Shown here one piece after another: positions 16,671-25,281 of a DNA stretch of 64,000 bases. The notes under the pieces were generated by a model, which did not search any database, was not told where the DNA came from, and worked only from the letters and a program-made list of their open reading frames with translations. Position 1 is the stretch's first letter. The number at the start of each line of letters is the position of its first letter. The DNA lies in assembly GCF_963860125.1 (NCBI RefSeq), contig NZ_CAWLFA010000001.1:992001-1056000 (forward strand), in the 5' to 3' direction. The stretch comes from Picosynechococcus sp. PCC 7002 (lineage in GTDB: Bacteria; Cyanobacteriota; Cyanobacteriia; Cyanobacteriales; MRBY01). The translations under genes and the position numbers were made by a program.

Positions 16671-18671
16671 ATGAATTTTCGCCTCCCCCAACAGCGCTGG
16701 CACATTGCCGATCGCCAACCGGATATCACCCAATCATTGGTTGAGGCGATGGGCCTTAATCCGCTTGTGGCCCAGGTTTTAGTGAATCGCAATATTCGCA
16801 CGCCAGAGCAGGCGAAGATCTACATCCAGCCGGAATCCCAGCGATTACCTGCGCCCTTGGTGGAATTTGAGGATCTGGCCCTCAGTGTGGAACTTCTCCA
16901 GGAGGCGATCGCCGAAGAAACTCTCATTGCCATTTGTGGCGATTATGATGCCGATGGGATGACCAGTACCGCGTTGTTGTTGCGGGCCTTGGGCCATGTG
17001 GGAACCAAGGTAACCTACGCGATCCCCAGTCGCATGAAAGATGGCTACGGGATCAATGAGCGCATCGTCACCGAGCTCGCCGAGGAAGGGGTGGGCTTAA
17101 TTCTCACGGTAGACAACGGCATTTCCGCCTACGAGCCGATCAATTTGGCGCGGGATCTGGGCCTGGATGTGATCATCACTGACCACCATGACTTGCCGGA
17201 TCAATTGCCGCCCGCCAATGCGATTCTGAATCCAAAGTTATTGCCGACCATGTCTCCTTATGCTGGTTTAGCCGGGGTTGGGGTAGCTTATGTGCTGGCG
17301 GTGTCCCTCGCCCAGGCGGTAGACAAGCTAGAAGGGCTCACCAGCCAAATTTTAGAATTATTTACCCTGGGGACCATCGCTGATCTGGCGCCCTTGACCG
17401 GGGTGAATCGTCGCTGGTTGAAGCGTGGCCTCAAGCTTTTACCCCAGTCGGAGTTGGCAGGGGTGCAGGCCCTCATGCAAATTGCTGGGGTCGATGACCA
17501 AAAGAAACAACTCAAGCCCGATGATATTGGCTTTCGCCTTGGCCCCCGCATTAACGCCGTTGGTCGCATTGATGATCCCCAAAAAGTAATTGAATTGCTA
17601 ACTACCGACGAACCGGGTTTGGCCCTAGAGCGGGCGATGCAATGTGAGCAGATCAATAAGCAGCGCCAGGAAATGTGCACCCAGATCGAAGCGGAGGCGA
17701 TCGCCCTAGTAGAAGAAACCCCCATCGATTACCAAGGACAGCGGGTGTTGGTGGTTTGCAAAGAAGAATGGCACCATGGCGTAATTGGCATTGTCGCTTC
17801 CCGGTTGGTCGAACGCTATGGTGTGCCCGTCTTTATCTGTACTGCTGAGGAAGATGGCAAAATTCGCGGTTCAGCCCGGGGCATCGAAGAATTTAATGTG
17901 TTTGAGGCGCTGAACTATTGCCAAGATCTCCTGGGTAAATTTGGGGGCCACAAAGCCGCTGGGGGATTTTCCCTTGCCAGAGATAACCTAGCTGCGTTTA
18001 CCGAAAAACTTAGTGAATTTGCCCACCAATTGCTCAAACCAGAACACCTAAAACCCTTGGTGAAAATTGACGGGGCGGTAAATTTCACGGATTTAACCCC
18101 AGAGTTTTACCAACAGATTGATCAACTCCATCCCTGGGGCATCGGCAATCCAGAACCGATTTTCTGGACAAAGAATGTACAAATTCTAGAACAACGTACC
18201 ATTGGCAAAAATCACCTAAAATTCAGCCTCGGCCAAACCATCGCCGGTCAAACATTTACCATTAAGGCGATCGCCTGGCAATGGGGAGACTATCTGCCAC
18301 TTCCCCCAACCCTGGACATTGCCTACAAACTCAAAGAAAATCGCTGGAATGGTGAGGTGAACCTAGAGCTAGAATTGGTCGGGGCGCGTCCCAGTGAAGC
18401 CCCGCGTCCTGCGGTTCCAGACCAGGAAATGTCTCCCCAAGCTCAACCCCAGCACTCAGAAAAGACTTTTCTGTTTAATGACCGGACGTATTTCTGTACC
18501 CTCGCGGATCAGGGATTGACCCTCAGAATTCGCAATGATCAAGGTAAGTTATTGGCGATTAAAAAAGGTCAACGGCAGGGCAAACTCGGCGAGCAAACCG
18601 TTGATGTTACCCAACCTCCTTTTTTTCAGATGATCAAAACGGCGATCGCCACCCTCGAACAAGCCAACTAA
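16671..18671 (+). CDS. recJ: Single-stranded-DNA-specific exonuclease RecJ
   Basis: The 666-residue 5'-3' exonuclease acts in recombination and mismatch repair. The DHH-family motifs are present: CGDYDADGMTS at residues 89-99, LTVDNGIS, and DHH at 171-173. DHHA1-type motifs follow, including FRLGPRINAVGRI and the conserved GGHKAAGGFSL. The C-terminal OB-fold region (ILEQRTIGKNHLKFSLGQ) and a further tail of about 80 residues complete the protein. The frame extends upstream to a TTG at 16647, but the ATG at 16671 gives the usual start. Terminators bracket the gene. Confidence 0.93.
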   Translation: MNFRLPQQRWHIADRQPDITQSLVEAMGLNPLVAQVLVNRNIRTPEQAKIYIQPESQRLPAPLVEFEDLALSVELLQEAIAEETLIAICGDYDADGMTSTALLLRALGHVGTKVTYAIPSRMKDGYGINERIVTELAEEGVGLILTVDNGISAYEPINLARDLGLDVIITDHHDLPDQLPPANAILNPKLLPTMSPYAGLAGVGVAYVLAVSLAQAVDKLEGLTSQILELFTLGTIADLAPLTGVNRRWLKRGLKLLPQSELAGVQALMQIAGVDDQKKQLKPDDIGFRLGPRINAVGRIDDPQKVIELLTTDEPGLALERAMQCEQINKQRQEMCTQIEAEAIALVEETPIDYQGQRVLVVCKEEWHHGVIGIVASRLVERYGVPVFICTAEEDGKIRGSARGIEEFNVFEALNYCQDLLGKFGGHKAAGGFSLARDNLAAFTEKLSEFAHQLLKPEHLKPLVKIDGAVNFTDLTPEFYQQIDQLHPWGIGNPEPIFWTKNVQILEQRTIGKNHLKFSLGQTIAGQTFTIKAIAWQWGDYLPLPPTLDIAYKLKENRWNGEVNLELELVGARPSEAPRPAVPDQEMSPQAQPQHSEKTFLFNDRTYFCTLADQGLTLRIRNDQGKLLAIKKGQRQGKLGEQTVDVTQPPFFQMIKTAIATLEQAN

Positions 18672-18679
18672 ATCAGCAC

Positions 18680-18712
18680 AAAAAAAGACAACTCCCCCGT
18701 CGGTTTGTTGTC
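18680..18712 (-). terminator. Rho-independent terminator of psb30
   Basis: On the minus strand, GACAAC (18712-18707) pairs with GTTGTC (18692-18687), the loop having further GC pairing potential (CCGACGGGGG), and is followed by TTTTTTT. It lies 30 bases downstream of the psb30 stop and also separates the unit from convergent recJ. Confidence 0.7.
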
Positions 18713-18741
18713 CCTGAGCACAATTTGTTTTTGAGAAAAAA

Positions 18742-18873
18742 TTACATATCGCCGCCACGAATAGCCAGCAAAAAGATAACAACAGGCCCCGAAATGAGGA
18801 TCAAAGAGACAAAAGTCAACTGAAAAATCACTTCAAAGTTGAGGCTACCAAAAAAACCTGTGATAAAATCCAT
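18742..18873 (-). CDS. psb30: Photosystem II protein Psb30 (Ycf12)
   Basis: The 43-residue protein is a single-span subunit of photosystem II, located at the periphery near cytochrome b559 and stabilising the complex under high light. The translation shows the family pattern: FEVIFQLTFVSLILISGPVV followed by IFLLAIRGGDM, the conserved GPVVxFLLAxRGGDL-type C-terminus. AGGAG lies five bases before the ATG. A TATGAT box on the minus strand at 18945-18940, about 70 bases upstream, could be its -10 element, although no good -35 is visible. A terminator hairpin follows. Confidence 0.93.
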   Translation of the reverse strand: MDFITGFFGSLNFEVIFQLTFVSLILISGPVVIFLLAIRGGDM

Positions 18874-19023
18874 ATTTCTCCTATTCCTGAGTTAATGCAA
18901 AAAACAGGGTAAATTTTTTTTTCCTAAAAATCAATGTCTATCATACCCCGTCAGGCCTGCCTTGCTTTGCTGAGAATAGGCAAAAATCAATGAAGTTTTG
19001 TAACGCCCCGGAGACGGATCCCG

Positions 19024-19383
19024 ATGCCCACTTGGCAATGTATTGAAAACTGTGGTGCCTGCTGCCACCTCGAACCCGGCGATCGCCCCGACCTTGAGGA
19101 CTACCTCACCCCCGCTCAACTGGAGCAATATCTCGCTATGGTTGGCCCCGACGGCTGGTGCATCAACTATGACCAAGCCCATCGCAAATGCAAGATCTAC
19201 ACCGAACGTCCCCGTTTTTGCCGTGTTCTCCCAGAAACGTTTACCGAAATGTTTGATGTGCCCACCGAAGAGTTACAACAATTTGCCATTGATTGCTGCC
19301 TCGAGCACATCGATAGCATCTATGGTGACGAAAGCCCAGAAATGGAGCGCTATGTTGCCAAGGTCGTGAATGTTGGACTGTAA
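19024..19383 (+). CDS. YkgJ family cysteine cluster protein
   Basis: The 119-residue protein has the Cys pattern of the YkgJ/UPF0153 family, CxxxCGACC at the N-terminus (WQCIENCGACCHLEP), followed by WCINYDQAHRKCKIYTERP and RFCRVLPETF. These residues probably bind zinc or an iron-sulfur cluster. Function is unknown. It has no membrane segment. It is divergent from psb30, with about 150 bases between starts. Confidence 0.85.
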   Translation: MPTWQCIENCGACCHLEPGDRPDLEDYLTPAQLEQYLAMVGPDGWCINYDQAHRKCKIYTERPRFCRVLPETFTEMFDVPTEELQQFAIDCCLEHIDSIYGDESPEMERYVAKVVNVGL

Positions 19384-19455
19384 ACGGTTTTCCCGAAAAA
19401 GATCGTTGATCCCCATCCTTGGAGCAAGTTTCTCAAGGACGAAACAAGACTTGCC

Positions 19456-19491
19456 CAAAAAGAAAGAGTACCAGCCCAAGGACTCTGGTAC
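19456..19491 (-). terminator. Probable terminator of the 46-residue protein gene
   Basis: On the minus strand, GTACCAG (19491-19485) pairs with CTGGTAC (19474-19468) around a ten-base loop, followed by TCTTTCTTTTT. It is 65 bases past the stop of the small ORF at 19557-19697, which supports that ORF being a real transcription unit. Confidence 0.6.
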
Positions 19492-19556
19492 CCATCGATA
19501 CTTGCAATACCGTTTAGTTGTTGATGCCCACAACCTAAAACCAAGTTGCCAACTAA

Positions 19557-19697
19557 CTAATCTAAATCCGATGATCCATCATAGGGATCCCCATCAAAGG
19601 GTTGTACCCCTACCTCTGGCATAGGTTCTTCATTCGGTGAAAAAATCCGATTGATGCCCTGTAAAACATACTGAAAAAGCTTTTCTAACGTTTTCAT
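19557..19697 (-). CDS. Small acidic protein, 46 residues, probably conserved in cyanobacteria
   Basis: The ATG at 19697 opens a 46-codon frame beginning MKTLEKLFQYVLQGINRIF, with the remainder acidic (PNEEPMPEVGVQPFDGDPYDG). The N-terminal half is an amphipathic helix and the rest looks disordered. The PEVGVQPFDGDP pattern recalls short cyanobacterial proteins of unknown function, but this is memory, not a search. A hairpin terminator lies downstream. The approximately 250 bases upstream (19698-19944) hold no other gene that I can see. Translation is inference. Confidence 0.6.
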   Translation of the reverse strand: MKTLEKLFQYVLQGINRIFSPNEEPMPEVGVQPFDGDPYDGSSDLD

Positions 19698-19944
19698 GGT
19701 TGCTGTGCCTCGTCACGTCTAATCACTCGAAATACAATGGTTAGAACCACGAAACAAACCGGGTTTGCCACTGCACTTTAAGCTTGTCTATCGCTGAGAT
19801 TTTTCATTCAGCTCTATATGACTATTATTAGGGGTCAGTCCCCTTGGGGGATCGCTTAGTTGCGATTCTTGAAATTGCGTTAGGGTTCTGAAAGTCGAAA
19901 AAAGTAAATACTCCTGTATATGTAAAAAAAGACAAAGCCAAATC

Positions 19945-19977
19945 AATCAAAAGCCCTAATCGCTTAACAATTAGGGC
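19945..19977 (-). terminator. Terminator of the pnt operon
   Basis: On the minus strand, GCCCTAAT (19977-19970) pairs perfectly with ATTAGGGC (19960-19953) across a nine-base loop, followed by TTTTGATTGATTT. It lies 30 bases after the pntB stop. Confidence 0.7.
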
Positions 19978-20006
19978 CTAATCATAAAAAAAATACTGTT
20001 AATTTC

Positions 20007-21410
20007 CTAAAGCTCTTTTACTTCAGAAGAAATTTTTTCCACCATGTCTTTGGCACTGCCAAACAGCATCATTGTTTTGTCTTTGAAGAACAGCTCATTT
20101 TGTACCCCAGAAAAGCCTGTACTCATACTTCGCTTGATTACAATGGTGGTTTTAGCTTTATCTACTTCCAAAATCGGCATCCCATAAATGGGGCTACCTT
20201 TGTCGTGGCGCGCCGCCGGATTAACCACATCGTTGGCACCAATCACTAGGGCCACATCCGTATTATCAAACTGGGGATTGATATCGTCCATGTCATAAAG
20301 CTGGGTGTAAGGGACATTGGCCTCCGCGAGGAGCACATTCATATGCCCCGGCATTCGACCAGCCACAGGGTGAATCGCGTATTTGACTTCTACGCCTTTT
20401 TTCTCCAGCATATCGGCCAGCTCTTTGACGGAATGTTGCGCCTGGGCCACGGCCATCCCATAACCCGGAATAATGACAACACTGCGGGCATAGCCAAGCA
20501 TCATGGCGCTTTCTTCAGGATCTACGCTTTTAATGGCGCCATCAATGGCCGCACCACCGTCGCCTTCTGGGGCACCGCCATCACTCCCAAAGCCCGCAAA
20601 CAAGACGTTAGTAATGGAACGGTTCATGGCCTTACACATGATTTGGGTGAGGATAATCCCCGATGCGCCTACCAAAGCCCCGGCAATAATGAGCATATTG
20701 TTGCCCACCACGAACCCGGCGGCACTGGCAGCTAGACCAGAGTAGGAATTGAGAAGAGAGATCACCACGGGCATATCGCCGCCACCGATGGGGATCACAA
20801 AGAGAACGCCCAGCACAAGGGAGATCCCCACTAAGCCGAGAAAAATATTCGGATCAGGATTCACGAACAAATAGATACTGCCGCTGAGGAATCCTGCCAG
20901 AATGGCGAAATTAATGATCTGTTGGGCCGGGAAAATTACCGGGCGACCGGGCATGATCCCTTGTAATTTGCCAAAGGCAATGAGGCTTCCTGTTAGGGTG
21001 ACGCCGCCAATCAGTACCCCCAAAATAATCGTGAGGCTAGTGGTGATAGAGAGGGTTTCTCCGAGGGATAGGAGTCGCCAAAATTCGGCGATCGCCACCA
21101 GAGCCGAAGCCGCCCCCCCCAGACCATTAAAGAGGCCGACCAATTGGGGCATATCGGTCATTTCGACTTTTTTCGCCGTGATCACACCGATGATACTGCC
21201 GATGACGATCCCCCCAGCGATCAGACCATAGTTTAAAACCTGTTGATTGAGCAGGGTCGCCACCACTGCCAGTAACATGCCCACCGCTGCAATGGAGTTG
21301 CCTTGACGGGCTGTTGCAGGAGAGCCTAATTTCTTTAAGCCCAGAATAAACAGACAGGCCGCCACGAGATAACTCAGTTCGATGCCATTGGTAAGTAAGC
21401 TATCCATCAC
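20007..21410 (-). CDS. pntB: NAD(P) transhydrogenase subunit beta
   Basis: The 467-residue membrane protein is the beta subunit of proton-translocating transhydrogenase, which couples hydride transfer between NADH and NADP+ to proton flow. The N-terminal half is hydrophobic, with about nine membrane helices. The C-terminal domain III binds NADP(H): VIIPGYGMAVAQAQHSV, AIHPVAGRMPGHMNVLLAEA and VALVIGANDVVNPAA. Length is typical. It starts directly at the base after the stop of the alpha-2 gene, so the two are probably translationally coupled. Confidence 0.96.
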   Translation of the reverse strand: MMDSLLTNGIELSYLVAACLFILGLKKLGSPATARQGNSIAAVGMLLAVVATLLNQQVLNYGLIAGGIVIGSIIGVITAKKVEMTDMPQLVGLFNGLGGAASALVAIAEFWRLLSLGETLSITTSLTIILGVLIGGVTLTGSLIAFGKLQGIMPGRPVIFPAQQIINFAILAGFLSGSIYLFVNPDPNIFLGLVGISLVLGVLFVIPIGGGDMPVVISLLNSYSGLAASAAGFVVGNNMLIIAGALVGASGIILTQIMCKAMNRSITNVLFAGFGSDGGAPEGDGGAAIDGAIKSVDPEESAMMLGYARSVVIIPGYGMAVAQAQHSVKELADMLEKKGVEVKYAIHPVAGRMPGHMNVLLAEANVPYTQLYDMDDINPQFDNTDVALVIGANDVVNPAARHDKGSPIYGMPILEVDKAKTTIVIKRSMSTGFSGVQNELFFKDKTMMLFGSAKDMVEKISSEVKEL

Positions 21411-21701
21411 TTAGGCCTCCTTCTTCTTAAACATTTGCAGCATCCGGTCTGTGACCAAAAAACCGCCGACAACATTGATCGTGGCGCAGACCACCGCGAT
21501 GAGACCGAGGATGACCGTTAAATTCCAGTGTTCTTCGCCAGAAACCAAAAGGGCACCAATTAAGGCAATACCAGAGATGGCGTTGGCCCCGGACATGAGT
21601 GGTGTGTGTAGCGTGGGTGGGACTTTATTAATTACTTCAAAGCCCACAAAGGAAGCCAATACGAATACGAATAGGCTACTGAGCAGTGTTGCTGTTGTCA
21701 T
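21411..21701 (-). CDS. NAD(P) transhydrogenase subunit alpha, part 2 (membrane)
   Basis: The 96-residue protein forms the membrane-embedded portion of the split alpha subunit. It has three or four hydrophobic helices and the conserved segment GFEVINKVPPTLHTPLMSGANAISG in domain II (quoted in part; residues about 20-44), which lines the proton channel. In E. coli this is fused to the NAD-binding part, whereas cyanobacteria encode it separately, as here. It is located between alpha-1 (67-base gap) and pntB (no gap). Confidence 0.93.
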   Translation of the reverse strand: MTTATLLSSLFVFVLASFVGFEVINKVPPTLHTPLMSGANAISGIALIGALLVSGEEHWNLTVILGLIAVVCATINVVGGFLVTDRMLQMFKKKEA

Positions 21702-21768
21702 GAACAGTCAAAACTCCTTTAGATAAGATGAATAAATTTAGGTTCAAAACTGAGAAAATGTCTGTTTC

Positions 21769-22914
21769 TTAGGCAGTGACAGCCATTTGTTGCAGGGCGT
21801 CTTTGACCCGTTGATTGCGAATTTCCCCTTGATGGGTCACACAAACGGAATCTAGGATGTCATCGGCAAAATCGAGATTAATCGCGTCTTCGGGAATGAG
21901 CAGTTGTAGCAAGGTCGCCATATTCTTGGCAAACATTTGGCTCGCATGGACAGGCACCGTGGAAGGAAGATTAATGGGAGCAATGATCGTGGCCCCGTGG
22001 ACTTGGACTTCGCGGCCTGCCTCACAGCCTTCACAGTTACCCCCTTGTTCGCCGGCGAGATCGATCAAAACCGATCCGGTTTGCATCCGGGCAATCATGT
22101 CATCGGTTACAAGTACGGGGGCGCGGCGACCGGGAACTTGGGCGGTGGTGATCACCACATCGGCGGTGGCCACATGGTCTGAAATGAGGGCTTGGCTTTT
22201 CTTTTTCGAGTCTTCGGAAACTTCCTTGGCGTAGCCACCGGCCGTTGCAGTTTCTTCTTCTAGTTGCACTTCGACAAATTTAGCGCCGAGACTTTGGACT
22301 TCTTCTTTGACGGCGGGCCGGATGTCAAAGGCCTCGACTACCGCGCCGAGTCTTCTGGCTGTGGCGATCGCCTGGAGACCCGCTACCCCAGCTCCAATCA
22401 CAAACACCTTAGCTGGACGAATGGTGCCAGCGGCTGTGGTTAACATTGGGAAAAACTTGGGTAGGGCAGCGGCAGCAAGTAAAACCGCTTTGTAGCCAGC
22501 CACCCCAGCCTGGGAAGACAACACATCCATACTTTGGGCGCGACTGGTGCGGGGGATCAACTCCATGCCCAAGGCGGTTATCTTTTTATCTGCTAATTTT
22601 TGAATAATCTCTGGTTGTCCCAGGGGATTGAGCAAACTCGCCACCATTGACCCTTCCGGCAGGAGGGCAACCTCTTCTTCTGTGGGTACAGCCACCTTGA
22701 CGAGGAGATCAGCCTCTTTCCAGAGGGATTGACGATCGCCAACGACTTTTGCCCCAGCTTCCTCATAGGCAGCATCGGGAAGGAGAGATGCCTCACCAGC
22801 CCCGGCCTCCACATGGATTTCCCAGCCTTTTTTAACAAGACGAGAAACCTGATCCGGTGTCAGGGCTACCCGACGTTCTCCGGCAACGGTTTCCCGAGCA
22901 ACAGCAATTTTCAT
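21769..22914 (-). CDS. pntA: NAD(P) transhydrogenase subunit alpha, part 1 (NAD-binding)
   Basis: The 381-residue soluble domain I binds NAD(H) and is related to alanine dehydrogenase. Evidence includes IAVARETVAGERRVALTP at the N-terminus, the Rossmann loop KVFVIGAGVAGLQAIATARRLGA (quoted in part; residues about 170-190), FDIRPAVKEEVQSLGA, and VITTAQVPGRRAP with VLIDLAGEQGGN. It has no membrane helix, as expected for the split form. AAGGAG precedes the ATG. It heads a three-gene operon ending at a terminator near 19960 and is divergent from the DUF2808 gene, with about 290 bases between them. Confidence 0.95.
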   Translation of the reverse strand: MKIAVARETVAGERRVALTPDQVSRLVKKGWEIHVEAGAGEASLLPDAAYEEAGAKVVGDRQSLWKEADLLVKVAVPTEEEVALLPEGSMVASLLNPLGQPEIIQKLADKKITALGMELIPRTSRAQSMDVLSSQAGVAGYKAVLLAAAALPKFFPMLTTAAGTIRPAKVFVIGAGVAGLQAIATARRLGAVVEAFDIRPAVKEEVQSLGAKFVEVQLEEETATAGGYAKEVSEDSKKKSQALISDHVATADVVITTAQVPGRRAPVLVTDDMIARMQTGSVLIDLAGEQGGNCEGCEAGREVQVHGATIIAPINLPSTVPVHASQMFAKNMATLLQLLIPEDAINLDFADDILDSVCVTHQGEIRNQRVKDALQQMAVTA

Positions 22915-23204
22915 AGAAACTCCTTAACGAAACAATAGCAACAGACTGAACGGTAGATGTAGAGCAATTCAGTGGCAAAACCTTGAGAACCCAGGGCCGT
23001 CGGCCATCCCCATAAGGCTGTTACGGCGTCTTTTCGCAGTGTAGTGCTATCTTTTCCTTGGCGGACACCCTCTGTAATGTGTCTTATCAGTTTTTGTAAA
23101 TCTCTGTTGCGTTGGCACTTCTTCGTCAGGATTTCGTCAGGGGAGTTGCTGAAAACGCAAACTTTAGTCACAATCGGTTACAGACTTTGAAGGCGCCTGT
23201 GAAT

Positions 23205-23984
23205 ATGCAACTCTTCCGTTCTCCCCTTTCCCGTTTGGCGATCGCCACCACCCTGTTAAGCAGTAGCCTGACTTTCATGCCCCAAATGGCTGAAGCCCGC
23301 CAACCCTGTGGGTCTTTTACGATCAACTGGGGGGGGACGATTCCCCAAGGGGACATTCTCAAGTGTGCCGTTGAATATAATTCCGGTGCCCGCCGCCGCG
23401 ATCGCTACTACTTAGAAATCAAAAAAAGTAAAATTGTTGACCGCTTCCAGACTTTTGAACTGAGCTTCCCGGAAGACTTTGACGGTCGGGTCGATGACGC
23501 AAAAATTCGGGTCCGAGTCAATGGCCGAGAAGTTGCCCTCAACGAAGCCGCTACCGCCTGGGATCCCGATAGCTTACCCACCGATCCAGCCCAACAGAGC
23601 CAAACCATCCTCGGTAACATTGCCGCCAGTACAACCACACCGGATCGTGGGGGCGAATTAGTCCTGGTCAACGGCGAATTGGTGTTCCTCGATTCAGAAA
23701 CCCTCGCCGCCCAACAAGCCAGCCAAAGTAACAACACCAACAACAATAATCCTGCTCCGGAACCAGAGATTGCCGAAGAGCCAGAAGATGAAGGCCCCCG
23801 TAGTCGTTCCCTGGTGATTACCCTCGCTGAACCCCTCAGCCCCGAAAGCGACGTTGAGATCATCCTCGATAGTGTCAACAATCCTTCTCGGGGGGGAATG
23901 TATTTGATAACGGCCTTTGCCCGTAGCCAAGGGGCGCCTCTCCCCAGCCGTTTGGGCTCTTGGTTATTGGATGTGGATTTTTAG
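23205..23984 (+). CDS. DUF2808 domain protein, secreted
   Basis: The 259-residue product begins with a signal peptide (MQLFRSPLSRLAIATTLLSS to about MAEAR). The DUF2808 region follows: an NSGARRRDRYYLEIKK stretch, FQTFELSFPEDFDG, VRVNGREVALNEA, and the C-terminal RGGMYLITAFARSQG. A low-complexity Gln/Asn-rich linker followed by an acidic run (about residues 170-205) splits the domain, which is an unusual insertion. DUF2808 proteins are cyanobacterial exported proteins of unknown function. ATG 23205 is preferred over the TTG at 23112 because it starts the signal peptide. Confidence 0.82.
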   Translation: MQLFRSPLSRLAIATTLLSSSLTFMPQMAEARQPCGSFTINWGGTIPQGDILKCAVEYNSGARRRDRYYLEIKKSKIVDRFQTFELSFPEDFDGRVDDAKIRVRVNGREVALNEAATAWDPDSLPTDPAQQSQTILGNIAASTTTPDRGGELVLVNGELVFLDSETLAAQQASQSNNTNNNNPAPEPEIAEEPEDEGPRSRSLVITLAEPLSPESDVEIILDSVNNPSRGGMYLITAFARSQGAPLPSRLGSWLLDVDF

Positions 23985-24050
23985 GGATTGCCAGTTTCTT
24001 TATTTCCTGGGTACTGACCGGGGTAAATGCGATCAATTTCGCCGGAGCCC

Positions 24051-24078
24051 TTGGTTAACTTGACGGACACGGTATAAT
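24051..24078 (+). promoter_or_regulatory. Probable sigma-70-type promoter of the rpmH-rnpA cluster
   Basis: A perfect TATAAT at 24073-24078 lies 16 bases downstream of TTGGTT (24051-24056), a weak -35. Transcription would begin near 24085, giving a leader of about 85 bases before rpmH. The position, between the DUF2808 stop and the ribosomal gene, supports the call. Confidence 0.55.
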
Positions 24079-24168
24079 TAGAGACTGTCATTTTCTAATT
24101 TTTTCGGCAAGGCGGCGATCGCCTCCGGAGAGAGCACCTATTTTCAAAGGAATATAAGGAGGACTTCC

Positions 24169-24306
24169 ATGACTAAACGGACCCTAGGCGGCACCGTCCG
24201 CAAGCAAAAACGTACTTCTGGTTTTCGGGCTCGTATGCGCAGCCACACTGGCCAGAATGTTATCCGCGCCCGCAGAAAAAAAGGCCGTCATCGCCTTACT
24301 GTCTAA
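24169..24306 (+). CDS. rpmH: 50S ribosomal protein L34
   Basis: The 45-residue, strongly basic protein starts MTKRTLGGTVRKQKRTSGF and contains RMRSHTGQNVIRARRKKGR, which is the L34 family pattern. It is a structural protein of the large ribosomal subunit. TAAGGAGGA lies just upstream of the ATG, an ideal ribosome site. Its place ahead of rnpA and yidC is one of the most conserved bacterial gene orders. Confidence 0.97.
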   Translation: MTKRTLGGTVRKQKRTSGFRARMRSHTGQNVIRARRKKGRHRLTV

Positions 24307-24369
24307 TCCAGCGCGCAAACCATTATTTTGGTGAGGGGACTTGCCGTCTACCTCACTCTCATTTTCTTT

Positions 24370-24720
24370 GTGGGACTGCCAAAAGAACACCGTCTAAAAC
24401 ACTGGCGCGATTTTAAAACGATCTACAGTCAAGGGAAACGCTTCCGGGGAGATGCCCTAGCAATCATTCTCTTACCTCAGCCAGCGGCCCCAACCAAAAT
24501 TGGCATCAGCATCAGCCGCAAAGTCAGTAAAAAAGCAGTGGTTCGGAATTTAATCAAACGCCGTATTCGCCACGCCTGTCGCACGCTACTGCCCCAGATT
24601 CAACCCGGTTGGCACATCGTCATTGCTGTGCGGTACAACGCCAGAGAATGCGAATATGAGCATTTTTTGCAAGAATTAAAAAGATTACTCATACAAGCCG
24701 AGGTATTCCATGGGCATTAA
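24370..24720 (+). CDS. rnpA: Ribonuclease P protein component
   Basis: The 116-residue basic protein assists the RNase P RNA in 5' maturation of tRNAs. Motifs are LPKEHRLKHWRDFKTIYSQG and the RNR-box region KAVVRNLIKRRIRHACR. The frame opens upstream at TTG 24328 and GTG 24331, but GTG 24370 (reading MGLPKEHRLK) matches the usual N-terminus; the preceding hydrophobic 14 residues would be foreign to the family. The 3' end overlaps the next gene by 11 bases. Confidence 0.93.
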   Translation: MGLPKEHRLKHWRDFKTIYSQGKRFRGDALAIILLPQPAAPTKIGISISRKVSKKAVVRNLIKRRIRHACRTLLPQIQPGWHIVIAVRYNARECEYEHFLQELKRLLIQAEVFHGH

Positions 24721-25102
24721 AGAAGACGTGATTTATGAGGGCGGCCCCCACATTGGGGATCTGATCCTCAATATCTTGCTGGGGTTCACGGTGATCTGTC
24801 TGCCGCTGACCGTCGGGGCGATTGTCCGAGCATTGTGGCTCCGCTATCGCATTACCAGTCGGCGTATCTCGATTACTGGGGGCTGGCAGGGGCGCGATCG
24901 CACCGATATTATTTACAGCGAAGTTAGAAAAATCGTCAAGATTCCCCGGGGATTTGGCCTTTGGGGAGATCTGGTTGTGACCCTCCAGGATGGTAGCCGC
25001 CTAGAGTTGCGCTCCATGCCCAACTTCCGTGGTATCTACAGTCACATCGCCGAAAAGGCAGCCGACCGCACCGGGGTTCCCCTAGAGGCGATCGCCGCCT
25101 AA
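24710..25102 (+). CDS. PH domain-containing membrane protein
   Basis: The 130-residue protein has one or two hydrophobic segments (residues about 15-43: LILNILLGFTVICLPLTVGA) followed by a bacterial PH-like (bPH_2) domain: YRITSRRISITGGWQGRDRT, EVRKIVKIPRGFGLWGDLVV, and LELRSMPNFRGI. It starts inside rnpA and continues the cluster to yidC, an arrangement common in cyanobacteria. A role in membrane biogenesis is likely but only from context. Confidence 0.85.
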   Translation: MGIKEDVIYEGGPHIGDLILNILLGFTVICLPLTVGAIVRALWLRYRITSRRISITGGWQGRDRTDIIYSEVRKIVKIPRGFGLWGDLVVTLQDGSRLELRSMPNFRGIYSHIAEKAADRTGVPLEAIAA

Positions 25103-25158
25103 GCGCCAATAAAAATTATTTATCGATTATTTTCTGGGTTAAATCCCAGTGGTTAGTC

Positions 25159-25202
25159 GGGAGAAACGCGACCCCTAATCCCATTTCTCCCATCGCTTTT
25201 TT
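25159..25202 (+). terminator. Hairpin with T-tract upstream of yidC (attenuator or partial terminator)
   Basis: GGGAGAAA (25159-25166) pairs with TTTCTCCC (25184-25191) over a 17-base loop, then CGCTTTTTT follows. It lies between the PH gene and yidC, so it could end the rpmH-rnpA-PH message or modulate read-through. Confidence 0.5.
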
Positions 25203-25281
25203 AAAAGAAACCATTAAAAATAAGAACTAAACCCGATAAACTAACCCTTAAACAACTCATAGCTAGACGAACTTCAGACGC

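Noticed and set aside
19370..19624. 84-residue plus-strand ORF after the cysteine-cluster gene
   Set aside because: Starts inside the preceding gene, composition looks non-coding, and it overlaps the better-supported 46-residue gene and its terminator on the other strand.
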